A stretch of 64,000 bases of DNA from Pectobacterium sp. A5351 (lineage in GTDB: Bacteria; Pseudomonadota; Gammaproteobacteria; Enterobacterales; Enterobacteriaceae): contig NZ_CP116477.1 in the NCBI RefSeq assembly GCF_028335745.1, positions 1,488,001-1,552,000 of the forward strand, written 5' to 3'. Positions 1 through 8,942 of the stretch are shown here, piece by piece; the stretch's first letter is position 1; every line of letters begins with the position of its first letter. The notes beneath the pieces are model-generated. The model was not told where the DNA came from. It worked only from the letters and a program-made list of their open reading frames with translations, and did no database searches. The translations under genes and the position numbers were made by a program.

Positions 1-347
1 TGATTAGGTTTAATGCCTAAAAGTTCAGCGCTATGACTTAAGGCATTTATCATAACTACAAACAGCGTTCGTACCGAGCTGCTGTGAACGTGTAGCGACG
101 CTGCGATTCGAATTATTTTTATTGCCTATTCATTTAGAAACAAATATTAACGATTGGTAAAATAAATAGTTATCGCTTGTGCTCTTCGTCATTAATAAAT
201 CGCGAGTTGTTGGTCATAAATAATAATGCAAATATTTGTGTTGTTTATCGCGGGCGTATCCATTAATAGGCGCACGTATTAAATAAAATTCTGACCGATA
301 AAATATAAGCGTACCGGAAAATAATAGCGTAGTACTTTGACCTTACA
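1..347. other. AT-rich stretch without a recognised gene
   Basis: I see no open reading frame with a ribosome binding site and no RNA gene here. The AT-rich stretch may contain the end of whatever lies left of the window. Nothing more can be supported. Confidence 0.4.
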
Positions 348-602
348 TTAAATCAGAAAGTCGTCCTGAGTTTTATAAACAACTAACTCCAGCAATGCTC
401 GATATTTCTCCTGAAAAGCGGTATTGGCCTCGGTTTCAATCTTGTGAACTAATTTAGCAATGATGGCCTTGTTACTGACGGAAAGGCCTGATTGAATGAT
501 TTCTTCCACAATGTTGCCGAGCATTTCCATGTCACTGACCCGAGAGTCAGGACCGAAAGCGTCAGATATCGGGAGCTCATTTTGGGGCACCTCTGAATGC
601 AT
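348..602 (-). CDS. AriR/YmgB/YcgZ-family small connector protein
   Basis: This 84-residue protein has the pattern of the YmgB/AriR/YcgZ family, small helical proteins that in E. coli feed into the Rcs phosphorelay, biofilm formation and acid resistance. The C-terminal half (GLSVSNKAIIAKLVHKIETE, about residues 40-60, then a helix ending in LLELVVYKTQDDFLI) matches the family's helical hairpin. The start Met (MHSEVPQNE) was chosen over one 21 codons upstream because GGGAGGAAAAT lies just before it and the upstream extension is basic and unlike the family. It stands alone and divergent from the Nudix gene. The family is recognised by pattern; the exact member is not assigned. Confidence 0.65.
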   Translation of the reverse strand: MHSEVPQNELPISDAFGPDSRVSDMEMLGNIVEEIIQSGLSVSNKAIIAKLVHKIETEANTAFQEKYRALLELVVYKTQDDFLI

Positions 603-1053
603 TATTTTCCTCCCTTGCCTTGTGCGTTTTCTGACGTGGTTAATGCACATCTTGCCAGACAGCACGAATCTGCTGTCCGCCAGATATGAATAAATGGTTA
701 GTTAACTTTAGTCGATCATTCGCATAAAACCAGTCGATAAGATAAATAAACGTAATGTGGCCTGGGGATACTGCCAAACGCGAAAGGGTGATGCCGATCA
801 ATGGTCAGACGGATAAATATGAATGTATCGTTCCCCACTCGTATTATGTCTGAAATAATTGTGTGAGATGCATAGCTTCAATAAGTTAAACATGACGAGA
901 TAAAAGGAGGAAGAGAAAAACATTCACTGAACATAAAAATTATTAATGCATTTTGATTAAACGCTATACAGATTTTTATCTCTACAAAAAGATGACATTT
1001 TGTAGGGTTATACACCTTTTATCAATCCATGTCATTCTGTTAAAAAATGTGCG

Positions 1054-1104
1054 TTTATCAGAAAATGTCTTTTATCAAAAACGTCTTTTTATCAAAAGAG
1101 TGCT
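1054..1104 (+). repeat. three 17-bp tandem repeats with TTTATCA core
   Basis: TTTATCA occurs at 1054-1060, 1071-1077 and 1088-1094, exactly 17 bp apart, each followed by a related AAAA-GTCT segment. A further TTTATCA lies at 1018-1024. The array ends about 20 bp before the Nudix gene start, where GGAG serves as ribosome binding site. Such spacing is compatible with repeated regulator binding on the promoter, but the regulator is unknown. The rest of the gap from 603 to 1126 shows no gene. Confidence 0.6.
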
Positions 1105-1126
1105 GTAGTTTACCTGGAGCGTTGGT

Positions 1127-1549
1127 ATGCAAAAGATCAGAACAAAAGCAGTTTGTCTTTTCCGAAACAATGGCAAAATTCTGTTAGCAGAAGGATATGA
1201 TCCTATAAAAGATGAGCATTACGTGCTGCCACTTGGTGGCGGCGTTGATTTTGGCGAATTGTCTCAGGCAGCAGCGGAGAGGGAAGTTCAAGAGGAAATT
1301 AGCGCGGCGACCAAGGATTTTTCGCTGTTAGGCGTTTCAGAAAATATTTTCTCCTACAATGGCAAACCTGGGCATGAAATTGTCTTTGTTTATGAGGCAC
1401 GTTTTCAAGATGAGTCGCTTTATCAACAAGATATCATTCATGGCATAGAGACAAACGGTATGCCGATCGTTACCCGCTGGTTTGATATTGATTTTCTGCG
1501 CTCAGGGAAAATCAAGTTTTATCCTCATGGTATAGTGGACATGATCTAG
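1127..1549 (+). CDS. Nudix hydrolase
   Basis: The protein is 140 residues long, the size of a single Nudix domain. The Nudix box GX5EX7REUXEEXGU is visible around residues 38-60 (GGGVDFGELSQAAAEREVQE, then EIS), with the REVQEE core that binds Mg2+. Nudix enzymes hydrolyse nucleoside diphosphates linked to another group; the substrate cannot be read from the sequence. A C-terminal RWFDIDFL segment is typical of the MutT-like fold. The gene is monocistronic and preceded by an unusual set of 17-bp tandem repeats. Confidence 0.8.
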   Translation: MQKIRTKAVCLFRNNGKILLAEGYDPIKDEHYVLPLGGGVDFGELSQAAAEREVQEEISAATKDFSLLGVSENIFSYNGKPGHEIVFVYEARFQDESLYQQDIIHGIETNGMPIVTRWFDIDFLRSGKIKFYPHGIVDMI

Positions 1550-1638
1550 CCCGAGTCAGCCTGGCTGGCGTGATGGCCGGTTGTTACCTTCGTGATGATA
1601 ATGTGTGCCGGTGTTACGTGCCAACATAAGGAAAAAAG

Positions 1639-2163
1639 ATGCAGGTTTTGATGGTCATTGATATGCAAAATGCGGTGTTTGCAACGCCAAGAGCGCGACA
1701 GGCGCAGACGGTTGCATTGATAAACCAGCTTTCAGACGCAGCAGATCGGACTATTTTCATCCAGCATGAAGAAGAAGGTATGTTGTCAGGCAGCGAGGGG
1801 TGGCAATTATTGCCTGAACTGAACCAGCCAGAGGGCTGTTTGTCCATCACGAAAACGGCGTGCGATGCGTTTTATCGTACGCCGTTAGCCAATGTGTTGG
1901 CGGAACTGGGGGGTGACCACCTTACGATTTGCGGATGTGCGACGGATTATTGTGTTGATGCAACTATTAAAAATGCGGCCAGCCGAGGCTACACGTTGAC
2001 GATTGCCGCTGATGCACACACGACGGCCAATCGCGGTGAACTGGAAGCAGAGCAATTAATCACACATTACAACGATGTGTGGCGGAATTTTATTATTCCA
2101 GGTAACACGATTACGGTAGAAACAACGGAGCACATCGTTGCTTCATGGAAGAGGCGTCGATAA
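1639..2163 (+). CDS. isochorismatase-like cysteine hydrolase
   Basis: This 174-residue protein belongs to the cysteine hydrolase superfamily (isochorismatase, nicotinamidase, N-carbamoylsarcosine amidase). The N-terminal VLMVIDMQNAVF carries the catalytic Asp, a Lys follows in SITKTACDAFYRT, and the nucleophile Cys is in TICGCATDYCVDATIKNA about residue 112. AAGGAAAAAAG precedes the start at good spacing. It is followed within 5 bp by a GNAT gene on the same strand, so the two are probably cotranscribed. The substrate is not known; many paralogues act on small amides. Confidence 0.8.
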   Translation: MQVLMVIDMQNAVFATPRARQAQTVALINQLSDAADRTIFIQHEEEGMLSGSEGWQLLPELNQPEGCLSITKTACDAFYRTPLANVLAELGGDHLTICGCATDYCVDATIKNAASRGYTLTIAADAHTTANRGELEAEQLITHYNDVWRNFIIPGNTITVETTEHIVASWKRRR

Positions 2164-2167
2164 TCCT

Positions 2168-2623
2168 ATGGTGAATATTATGTCTGTCAGACATCACCCT
2201 GAATATAAAGAACGGGCGATTCACTACTTCCAACACCACTGGGCATCCGATGAGACGTTGATGCTTTACGAAGACTGTATCAACCACTGCATTGGTGCCG
2301 AAAACCCATTACCTGATTGGTATTTGCTGGAAAAGGATGGGCATATTATTGGTGGTGCAGGATTAATTACCAATGATTTCATCAGCCGTATGGATCTTTA
2401 TCCCTGGCTGTGCGCGCTTTACGTTGAAGAGGATCATCGCGGCAATCGGTATGCGGGACAGTTGATAGAACACTTGGCGCAGGAAGCCCGTCGTGCGGGT
2501 TTTTCTAAGCTGCATTTATGTACTGAGCTGCTCGGTTTTTATGAACGCTATGACTTCCACTTTAGCGGAATGGGCTATCACCCTTGGGGTGAAGCGTCGC
2601 GAATATATTCGCGGTCGCTTTAA
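2168..2623 (+). CDS. GNAT-family N-acetyltransferase
   Basis: The 151-residue product has the GNAT fold: a central LCALYVEEDHRGNRYAGQLI segment holds the acetyl-CoA pyrophosphate loop (R/Q-x-x-G-x-G/A, here HRGNRYAG), followed by the helix LIEHLAQEARRAGF and the strand LHLCTE. The start at 2168 was chosen because it follows the previous gene by 4 bp and an AGAGG lies 13 bp upstream; an ATG at 2180 (MSVRHHPEY) is an alternative. The acceptor substrate is unknown. The coupling to the cysteine hydrolase suggests a shared small-molecule role, which is inference. Confidence 0.75.
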   Translation: MVNIMSVRHHPEYKERAIHYFQHHWASDETLMLYEDCINHCIGAENPLPDWYLLEKDGHIIGGAGLITNDFISRMDLYPWLCALYVEEDHRGNRYAGQLIEHLAQEARRAGFSKLHLCTELLGFYERYDFHFSGMGYHPWGEASRIYSRSL

Positions 2624-2799
2624 AGGAAAGTCACGATCGCTTTAAAGAAGCGCTGGGGTGAGTTAATGGGCGCCTGACTGGCTAAAAGTAGCGAGCAACA
2701 TGTGTAAAAGTGAACGGGATCATATTCTGCTGACGATAGACGAACTACGCTTCTTACATGCTGACAGGTAATCAGTTATCCACATTGGGAGAGGTGATT

Positions 2800-3228
2800 A
2801 TGTACACGAGCATTCTGGTGCCAGTAGATATAGAAGAAGATGAACTCACCAAACACGCGATTACGCATGCAGTCAGGTTGGCCAAAATGTCAGGTGCCGC
2901 AATACACCTCTTTCATTCTCTCCCAGATGCGTCGGCGTTCTTATCTGCGTATTCTTTTGGCATAAAAGAGTTTGAGAATGAGGTGGTGGTGAAAGCGAAT
3001 GACAAGCTCAAGTCATTGATGAAAACAATCGATCTTCCAGCATCGCGTTTGTCATACAGCGTCAGCTTTGGTTCGGCCAGAGATGAAGTGCTTACGCTGG
3101 CGGAGGAGGTTAATGCGGATTTGATCGTAATCGGTTCGCGACGGCCAGATGTAAAAACCTATTTACTTGGCTCAAATGCCGCTGCTATCGTTCGCCATGC
3201 GAAAATATCCGTATTAGTTGTCCGTTAG
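2800..3228 (+). CDS. universal stress protein, UspF/UspG-like
   Basis: The 142-residue protein starts MYTSILVPVDIEEDELTKHA, a typical Usp beginning with the beta-strand and the VDxS/E-like acidic position. It ends with the ATP-binding loop G-2x-G-9x-G(S/T) seen as VIGSRRPDVKTYLLGSNAAA then IVRHAKISVLVV. The start was placed at 2800 behind GGGAGAGG rather than 14 codons earlier. Small ATP-binding Usp proteins of this type accompany growth arrest, adhesion and stress survival. No operon partner is evident. Confidence 0.85.
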   Translation: MYTSILVPVDIEEDELTKHAITHAVRLAKMSGAAIHLFHSLPDASAFLSAYSFGIKEFENEVVVKANDKLKSLMKTIDLPASRLSYSVSFGSARDEVLTLAEEVNADLIVIGSRRPDVKTYLLGSNAAAIVRHAKISVLVVR

Positions 3229-3279
3229 TTTTTTGGCATAACGTCACTGCCGCATTGTGGTGATGGGGCAGTGGCGATG

Positions 3280-3540
3280 TTACGCATCAGCGTGGCGATC
3301 GCAGTATTCAACACGTTCGATTAACTGCTCGATCTCACGATCGGAAAACACGTCGATACCGTGGCTAATCAGCAACCCTGTGGTAACGCCGCTTCCCGCC
3401 GTTTGTGAACCATCAAATCGTCCACCGTATATAATGCGCTGCCGCAAGATGGGCTTCTTTCCGTAAGGAGCGCGAAGCGGCAGTTATGTTGTTGCACCAT
3501 TTGCAGCGTTAGCCAGGCGCTGAATCAGAATGTTACTCAT
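3280..3540 (-). pseudogene. DUF523 (YbbK-like) remnant
   Basis: Read on the minus strand, the start MSNILI is followed in another frame by HNCRFALLTERSPSCGSA, and in a further frame by GRFDGSQTAGSGVTTGLLIS then HGIDVFSDREIEQLIE. These segments match the middle and end of DUF523 proteins (SPSCGS, AGxGVTxxLLxxHGI.VFS), but they lie in different frames and the conserved Cys-containing N-terminal third after MSNILI is missing. The gene has an internal deletion plus frameshifts and cannot give a working product. The function of the family is not known. Confidence 0.7.
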
Positions 3541-3614
3541 CGTGGGGCATACTCTCTAAAAGGTACGAATAGGTGTTGCAGTGCTGATTCAGTATGCCGG
3601 TTATCTGGAGGAGT

Positions 3615-3800
3615 TCAAAAAAGGGAGAACAGCAGGACAACAGGAAAGCTCAGCGGCCAGGTTAGGCCGATAATTAACGAGGCAAAGAATCGGATGAACA
3701 GAGACTTATCTTTACTTAACAAGAAAGTCACGATCAGGGCGATGACAAAACCGATCGTGTAGGTAAGTTTAATGAGTTCCCATAGGGAGTGATGTGGCAC
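3615..3800 (-). CDS. GhoT/OrtT-family membrane toxin-like protein
   Basis: This 61-residue hydrophobic protein has two transmembrane segments (about residues 10-29 and 36-58). Its C-terminal half, IRFFASLIIGLTWPLSFPVV followed by LLFSLF, closely fits the conserved end of E. coli GhoT and OrtT (RxLSAFLVGxTWPMSxPVALLFSLF), including the TWP and the terminal FSLF. GhoT/OrtT proteins insert in the inner membrane and lower the proton-motive force, GhoT under GhoS control, OrtT without a cognate antitoxin. No ghoS-like gene flanks this one, so it resembles the orphan OrtT. Activity is inferred from similarity alone. Confidence 0.75.
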   Translation of the reverse strand: MPHHSLWELIKLTYTIGFVIALIVTFLLSKDKSLFIRFFASLIIGLTWPLSFPVVLLFSLF

Positions 3801-3955
3801 GTTTGTTTCCTTTTATCCTCAGAGCGCCTGCATTTTATGTTGTTAATATTTTATGATCAATTTTTTAACCCATAATGGGTGTCTGGAAGACCGCGTTCTG
3901 CGGGGCGTATTTTGTACTACAGTTATTATCCTTTGGCTAAAATGAGACCCTCGGT

Positions 3956-4248
3956 ATGAAAACGACGCTGGTTGTTGCGATGGTGTGTGCTGTGGTGCTG
4001 TTTCCTTTCTCTACGCCTAGTATGGCGAAAAACACCCGGATTTCTGATGAACAGATCAAAGAACGGATCATTCAGGAGTCACCTTCTTCTTATTCCGGTA
4101 ATTGTCCTTATAATTCAGCGCGTAATGGCAGCAAATGTGGCAAGCGTAGCGCATGGAGCCGAACAGGGGGATATCCCCGACCTGTTACAAAGATGAAGTG
4201 ACCCGAAAAATGATTGATGACTGGAGAATGAGAAACAGAAATACATAA
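3956..4248 (+). pseudogene. small secreted Cys-containing protein, frameshifted near its end
   Basis: The reading frame begins with a clear signal peptide (MKTTLVVAMVCAVVLFPF, cleavage after SMA) and continues with NCPYNSARNGSKCGKRSAWS and RTGGY. In that frame it ends at 4201, but after GGY the expected continuation SPTCYKDEVTRKMIDDWRMR is found one frame over and ends at 4248. A one-base indel in the CCCC run near 4176 explains this. The family is a small periplasmic or exported one with paired Cys residues and no known function. A sequencing error is the alternative to real decay. Confidence 0.6.
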
Positions 4249-4406
4249 CATTTGGCAGGGAAATAAAAATAGTGAATGAATAATATTCTTGCTAAGAAAT
4301 TAATTGTGCTATTTTTGTGATGGAAATATTAAATTTTTATTTCAGTATGGACATTATAGGCCGCCTGTCATAGTTTACTATTTTACCCCATTAGAAAGGT
4401 AATAAA

Positions 4407-4688
4407 ATGAGTGAGATATCTAGCCTGTCCTTGAAGATTTCCCCAGAGCTGAAAGAAAAAATCAAAGCTGCTGCCCTGGAAAACGAAGTATCTATCAGTG
4501 CAGAAGTCAGTGCTCGGTTACTGCGGAGCTTTGATTACAGCCATCAGGCCTCTGAGCTGTCTCCTGAACTTGTGGACAGTCAGGGCACAGAAGAGATCGG
4601 TACAGAAGCACCGTTAACGCAGAAAGAGATAAAGAAAATCCGAGAATTGCTGAAAGGTAAATCCAAAGCCACTTCCAAGAAAAAGTAA
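4407..4688 (+). CDS. Arc/CopG-type ribbon-helix-helix protein
   Basis: The 93-residue protein opens with LSLKISPELKEKIKAAALEN followed by EVSISAEVSARLLRSF, the beta-strand plus two-helix pattern of Arc/MetJ/CopG DNA-binding proteins. The remaining 45 residues are acidic, then Lys-rich (KGKSKATSKKK). AAAGGTAATAAA precedes the ATG. It stands alone with its own terminator, and no toxin gene follows, so it may be a single-gene regulator rather than an antitoxin. The target is unknown. Confidence 0.7.
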   Translation: MSEISSLSLKISPELKEKIKAAALENEVSISAEVSARLLRSFDYSHQASELSPELVDSQGTEEIGTEAPLTQKEIKKIRELLKGKSKATSKKK

Positions 4689-4745
4689 TGCTGGAATGTG
4701 GCTCTGCATCTCTGATAGATTCAAAAAATAAATAGCAAAATTAAA

Positions 4746-4790
4746 TCACCCTGGCGTGCTGATGAAAATGCGTCCGGGTGAGTCTTTTTT
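4746..4790 (+). terminator. rho-independent terminator after the RHH gene
   Basis: TCACCCTGGCG and CGTCCGGGTGA form a stem with a 14-nt loop, followed by a T run (CTTTTTT). It lies 58 bp beyond the stop codon of the RHH gene. Confidence 0.85.
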
Positions 4791-5547
4791 CTCAAGGCAT
4801 ACAGTTTGTATCGATTGCGGAAAATGACTGGAAACACGCTATCGTACGTCATTCATCTCACCCTGTCTGTTTTTTACTTCCCATTCGTGACATAATATAA
4901 ATGTGGAAAGAATTTATTCAAATGTATGACAAATTGTTATTATTTGTTTTCGTGTTTATTGTTATATTTTAAATGCCACATTTCCCTCACTTAAAAAATA
5001 ATATCTTATAAAGAGATAGATTGTAAGAAAACGATCGATTAAATAGATATTAATACCATTAGTTAGAAAATATAAAGATTATCTACAAAAGGACGATACC
5101 GCCTTCGGCGTCGGGGGGGATTTATTCTGCCGTGTATTTTCTCCTTGCCGCTGCTATTAAACACTATGTTTAGTGACGATAATTCTCTTGGGTTTTGCAA
5201 GACATGAGAATGTAAAAAATTAGGTCATGGTACGGGAAAGTGCGGTGAAAGATGAGGCGTAAAAGATGACGTTTTTTCGACTGCCAGAATCTATAGAGGC
5301 CTGGTATCGGCGTTGTATCTCGCTAGACCCATTCACCCCTGTCACGGTGAATATGGTTTGATGAGTATGTCTACTTACATATTGTTTACGTTTCTCACCA
5401 GAGCATATAAATGAAATTATCTGTTTAGAGATGTGTGTAGGTTTGTATTAAAAATACAAATTGTAACTTTTTGTATTTTTTTGATAAATATTGATTTGAA
5501 ATTTATTGTTTTTATGTGGATAGAGAAAATTAATTAAGGAGATGTAA
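4791..5547. other. 750-bp AT-rich intergenic region before the chemoreceptor
   Basis: I see no gene with family support here. A 32-codon ORF at about 5265-5360 (MTFFRLPESIEAWYRRC) has no good ribosome binding site and resembles nothing I know. The AT-rich last 150 bp before 5548 probably hold the promoter of the chemoreceptor gene; a convincing sigma-28 site was not found. Confidence 0.4.
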
Positions 5548-7212
5548 ATGAGTTTTTCCAACTGGCGTATAGGATATCGATTAGGAGCGGGGTTTTCTTT
5601 TCTGGTATTAATGCTTTTGGTCATTGGCAGCGTTGCTATTTCAAAGTTAAGTAACTTTCACGAAAAGGTGGATGAGATCGTTTCGAAAAATTATCCGCTG
5701 ACCGCCAAAAGTAATAAGTTGATTGATGAACTGAACGGTTATCTCAATAATCAGCAACTATTGCTATTACTTAAATCAGAAAGTGAAATCAATAAACAGT
5801 TGGCGCTAAACAAAGAGCGTTCAGGGAAAGTATCTGAACTCATGGAGTATCTGAACCAGTCCGCCAATGACGATAAGTCTGTTGCAGTACTACGTGATAT
5901 TGGCGACATCCGACGCGATTTTCTTGGTTCAGCGAACAGGCTCTCTTCACTGATCTTGGCAGGTAACACAGAAGCGGCTGCCGAAGAATACTTCAAGGTA
6001 ACGCGTATCACCCAGGAGAAGTATATCAGCAAAGTCAACGAGTTCATCGATATACAGGATGATAAAATGTCATCCTCAGCGCAAGAGGTCGGAGACAGCT
6101 ATAAAAATGCGCTGATGGTACTTGCTACGGTTATTATCATTAGTGCGCTAGCCGGGTTGATTATTGCTTCATTGATTACCCGTAGTGTAACCCAGCCGTT
6201 ACAGGCAGCACTGGGGATTGCCGAAAATGTGGCGAAAGGCGATCTGACTTCTGAGATTTATACTGACCGTAAAGATGAAACTGGTCAGCTCCTCTCTGCC
6301 TTGAACAATATGAGCAGCAGCCTGAGGCAGATTGTCAGTCAGGTACGTGATGGTGCAGAAACGATCTCCAGCGCGGCATCGCAAATTGCGGCGGGGAATC
6401 AGGATTTATCCGCCAGAACGGAAGAACAGGCTAGTTCGTTGGAAGAAACCGCGTCGTCGATGGAACAATTGACGTCAACGATAAGAAATACTGCAGACAA
6501 CACGACGCAAGCGACAGATCTTGCGGCCAGTGCGTCTGAAACGGTGAAGAAAAGTGGTGCAATGATGGAAACCGTAACGCAGGAAATGCGTGGTATCCGT
6601 GATTCATCACAGCGTATGGCGGAAATTATCGGTGTGATTGATGGTATTGCATTCCAGACCAACATCCTGGCACTGAATGCGGCCGTTGAAGCGGCTCGTG
6701 CCGGTGAACAGGGAAGAGGGTTTGCCGTTGTCGCCAGTGAGGTACGTGCGCTGGCCCAGCGAAGCGCGACGGCGGCAAAAGAAATCAAAGAACTTATCGA
6801 TGATTCTTTCAAGAAAGTGCAGGGCGGAATGGGGCTGGTAGAAGAAACTGGCGTCACGATGAACTCGCTGGTAACGAATGTGCAGGGGGTGACGGGTATC
6901 ATCAGTGAAATTGCCCAGGCCAGCCGTGAGCAAAGCGATGGTATTAACCAGATCAACCTGGCCGTCGGACAGATTGACACCACAACCCAGCAAAACGCTG
7001 CACTGGTTGAAGAATCTGCCGCTGCCGCGCTCTCTTTGCAGGATCAGGCAAATAGCCTCGCGCGTACGGTTAGTGTATTCAATCTTGGTGAATCTTATAA
7101 AAGTGCTGCGTTAAATAAAAAAGTGGAAACGCCTGCGCTGTCTGCCCCTAAAAATAACCGTGCAGAAAGAAACGTTGCCAAAGGTGAGTTAGCGGACTGG
7201 AGGACATTCTAA
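5548..7212 (+). CDS. methyl-accepting chemotaxis protein
   Basis: The 554-residue chemoreceptor has a first membrane span (about 12-32), a periplasmic four-helix-bundle type ligand domain (about 33-188), a second span (about 190-211), a HAMP domain (SLITRSVTQPLQAALGIAEN onward) and a long cytoplasmic signalling domain. The conserved hairpin tip IIGVIDGIAFQTNILALNAA followed by VEAARAGEQGRGFAVVASEV is intact, so CheA/CheW contacts should be kept. The protein ends in DWRTF, matching the xWxxF tether that binds CheR/CheB. AAGGAG precedes the ATG. The ligand cannot be read from the sequence. It is monocistronic and ends at a strong terminator. Confidence 0.95.
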   Translation: MSFSNWRIGYRLGAGFSFLVLMLLVIGSVAISKLSNFHEKVDEIVSKNYPLTAKSNKLIDELNGYLNNQQLLLLLKSESEINKQLALNKERSGKVSELMEYLNQSANDDKSVAVLRDIGDIRRDFLGSANRLSSLILAGNTEAAAEEYFKVTRITQEKYISKVNEFIDIQDDKMSSSAQEVGDSYKNALMVLATVIIISALAGLIIASLITRSVTQPLQAALGIAENVAKGDLTSEIYTDRKDETGQLLSALNNMSSSLRQIVSQVRDGAETISSAASQIAAGNQDLSARTEEQASSLEETASSMEQLTSTIRNTADNTTQATDLAASASETVKKSGAMMETVTQEMRGIRDSSQRMAEIIGVIDGIAFQTNILALNAAVEAARAGEQGRGFAVVASEVRALAQRSATAAKEIKELIDDSFKKVQGGMGLVEETGVTMNSLVTNVQGVTGIISEIAQASREQSDGINQINLAVGQIDTTTQQNAALVEESAAAALSLQDQANSLARTVSVFNLGESYKSAALNKKVETPALSAPKNNRAERNVAKGELADWRTF

Positions 7213-7240
7213 CGTAACCATTAACCGGGATTGCTGATTG

Positions 7241-7287
7241 ACCGCCATTATGTTGCACAAATAGTGTTACACAATGGCGGTTTTTTT
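7241..7287 (+). terminator. terminator of the chemoreceptor gene
   Basis: ACCGCCATT and AATGGCGGT form a perfect 9-bp stem followed by seven T. It starts 28 bp after the stop codon of the chemoreceptor. Confidence 0.85.
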
Positions 7288-7319
7288 ATGGCTATGCAGG
7301 GATAATCGCCACGCGGGAA

Positions 7320-8840
7320 TTAGCTTTTGAGAATGCCTTGCTTTGGATGGCTCATATACCACCGAACCGTGTCAATCAGCAGGAAAATAAGCAGGCTGAT
7401 CCCCATGACGGGCAAACTCATCGCCAACAGCACCGTAATGAGCACAATGAGCAAGCGGTGAAAGATAGGAACCCGAAGCAAGGCAGCAGTCAGCGTGTTC
7501 ACCGGATTCGCACTATGACGAGATTTCGGGCGACGTATCCACCACATTCGATAGCCCCACACGATCATTGCACAGAGCCCAAGCCCAAACGCTGCGAGGA
7601 TGAGCTGGTTTGGCAAACCGAATAATACGCCCATATGTGCATCCACGCCCCAACGAGTGAGCTTGGCGGCCATCGGGAAAGTGTTGAAATCGGTTTGGTC
7701 TACAATCTCCAGCGTATCAGGATTTACTGACACGGCATCAACCTGTGTTGGCCAGGCGCGGTCGATCTCAGTGACGGTCCAGGCGCGGTGCGGTTTAGTG
7801 GCGGGGCGAATTTCGATTTTATTGGCATCAATCCCGGCATGACGTGCAGCAGCCAGTACCTCGTCAAATAACGCGGGTGAAGAGGCGTCGACATTTCCTA
7901 TCGGCATGGACGAATGGTGTTCTGCGTGCTCATCCGTAGCCATCGTCATATCGTGACCGTGCATCATGTCATTGTGAGGCATTGGCTCGGGCAACTGGGT
8001 TTTTACCGATGGGGTCTGCCATCCTAGCGCGGTACGCGCGGCAGAAATGTTACCTCCTGCCCATTGCGACCAGGTTAACCCTGTCGCAGAGAAAAAGAGT
8101 AAACCAAGCACAAGACTTAGCCCCATAGTGGCATGCCAGTGACGCAGGCGCTGTGTCTTCGCTGCCGTCGTCTGGCTATTTTTCAATTTCTGCCGTTTGG
8201 CTGCGGATGACAGATGTCGGGTTGACCACCAAATGACGATGCCGCCTAGTGCTGCAACCCACAGCCATGATGCCGCCAGCTCACTGTAATTACGCCCGAT
8301 ATCGCCTAGCAGTAGCCCACGGTGCAGGTAATCAAGCCAGATACGAAATGGTAGGATGCCACTGGTGCCGTAAACAATCTCACTGCCGCGATTTTCCAGC
8401 GAGACGGGATCGATGAAAACGGCGCGGCTTTCCGATGGCCCTAATTCCGGTAAGGCAAACATGACGCGGGTGGTTTCTCCTGCGGCAGGCGCGGGGCGTA
8501 TTGCCAGTAATGTTGCACCCTGATGAGCGATAACTGCCTGAGCGGTACGAATTTGCTCAGCCAGTGAATGCGGCGTGCCCTGACTTTCTGTGAAAAGCTG
8601 GTGTGAATACAGCCGATTTTCAATCTGCGGCGTCAGGACATACAGCGTTCCTGTCAGGGCGGCGATAAAAATAAAAGGACCGACAAAAATACCGATATAG
8701 AAATGCAGTCGGATGAATAAGGCGACGATTGTGGCACGTGGCGATATGTTATCTATCGCGCGTTGGTCTGACGTGGTTTCTCCTGCAAGGCGAATGCTGG
8801 AGGCGGCAGCCGTGGCTGATGCTTTATTAGGCTGTGACAT
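7320..8840 (-). CDS. PepSY-associated membrane protein (iron/copper reductase-like)
   Basis: This 506-residue inner-membrane protein belongs to the PepSY_TM family. It has a first span (LHFYIGIFVGPFIFIAALTG), a periplasmic PepSY portion, spans near 210-230 and 260-280, a second periplasmic part with a Met/His-rich stretch (MMHGHDMTMATDEHAEHHSS), and two or three spans at the end. Conserved His residues such as those in DYLHRG and RHWHATMG fit haem or metal coordination. Members act with siderophore or metal uptake. The start was set at MSQPNK behind AGAAGG. The DUF2946 gene lies 102 bp upstream on the same strand; together they suggest handling of iron or copper, which is inference. Confidence 0.8.
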   Translation of the reverse strand: MSQPNKASATAAASSIRLAGETTSDQRAIDNISPRATIVALFIRLHFYIGIFVGPFIFIAALTGTLYVLTPQIENRLYSHQLFTESQGTPHSLAEQIRTAQAVIAHQGATLLAIRPAPAAGETTRVMFALPELGPSESRAVFIDPVSLENRGSEIVYGTSGILPFRIWLDYLHRGLLLGDIGRNYSELAASWLWVAALGGIVIWWSTRHLSSAAKRQKLKNSQTTAAKTQRLRHWHATMGLSLVLGLLFFSATGLTWSQWAGGNISAARTALGWQTPSVKTQLPEPMPHNDMMHGHDMTMATDEHAEHHSSMPIGNVDASSPALFDEVLAAARHAGIDANKIEIRPATKPHRAWTVTEIDRAWPTQVDAVSVNPDTLEIVDQTDFNTFPMAAKLTRWGVDAHMGVLFGLPNQLILAAFGLGLCAMIVWGYRMWWIRRPKSRHSANPVNTLTAALLRVPIFHRLLIVLITVLLAMSLPVMGISLLIFLLIDTVRWYMSHPKQGILKS

Positions 8841-8942
8841 AAAACCTTCTGAAATCATTTAGCAAAAAAATGATCAAACGCTACACCTGAAAGGGTATAG
8901 CGCGACGCGTTATAAATGCACATGAGCATGATGATGCGTGAT

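Noticed and set aside
6399..6983. 194-codon minus-strand frame inside the chemoreceptor gene
   Set aside because: Shadow of a strongly supported gene; no family resemblance.
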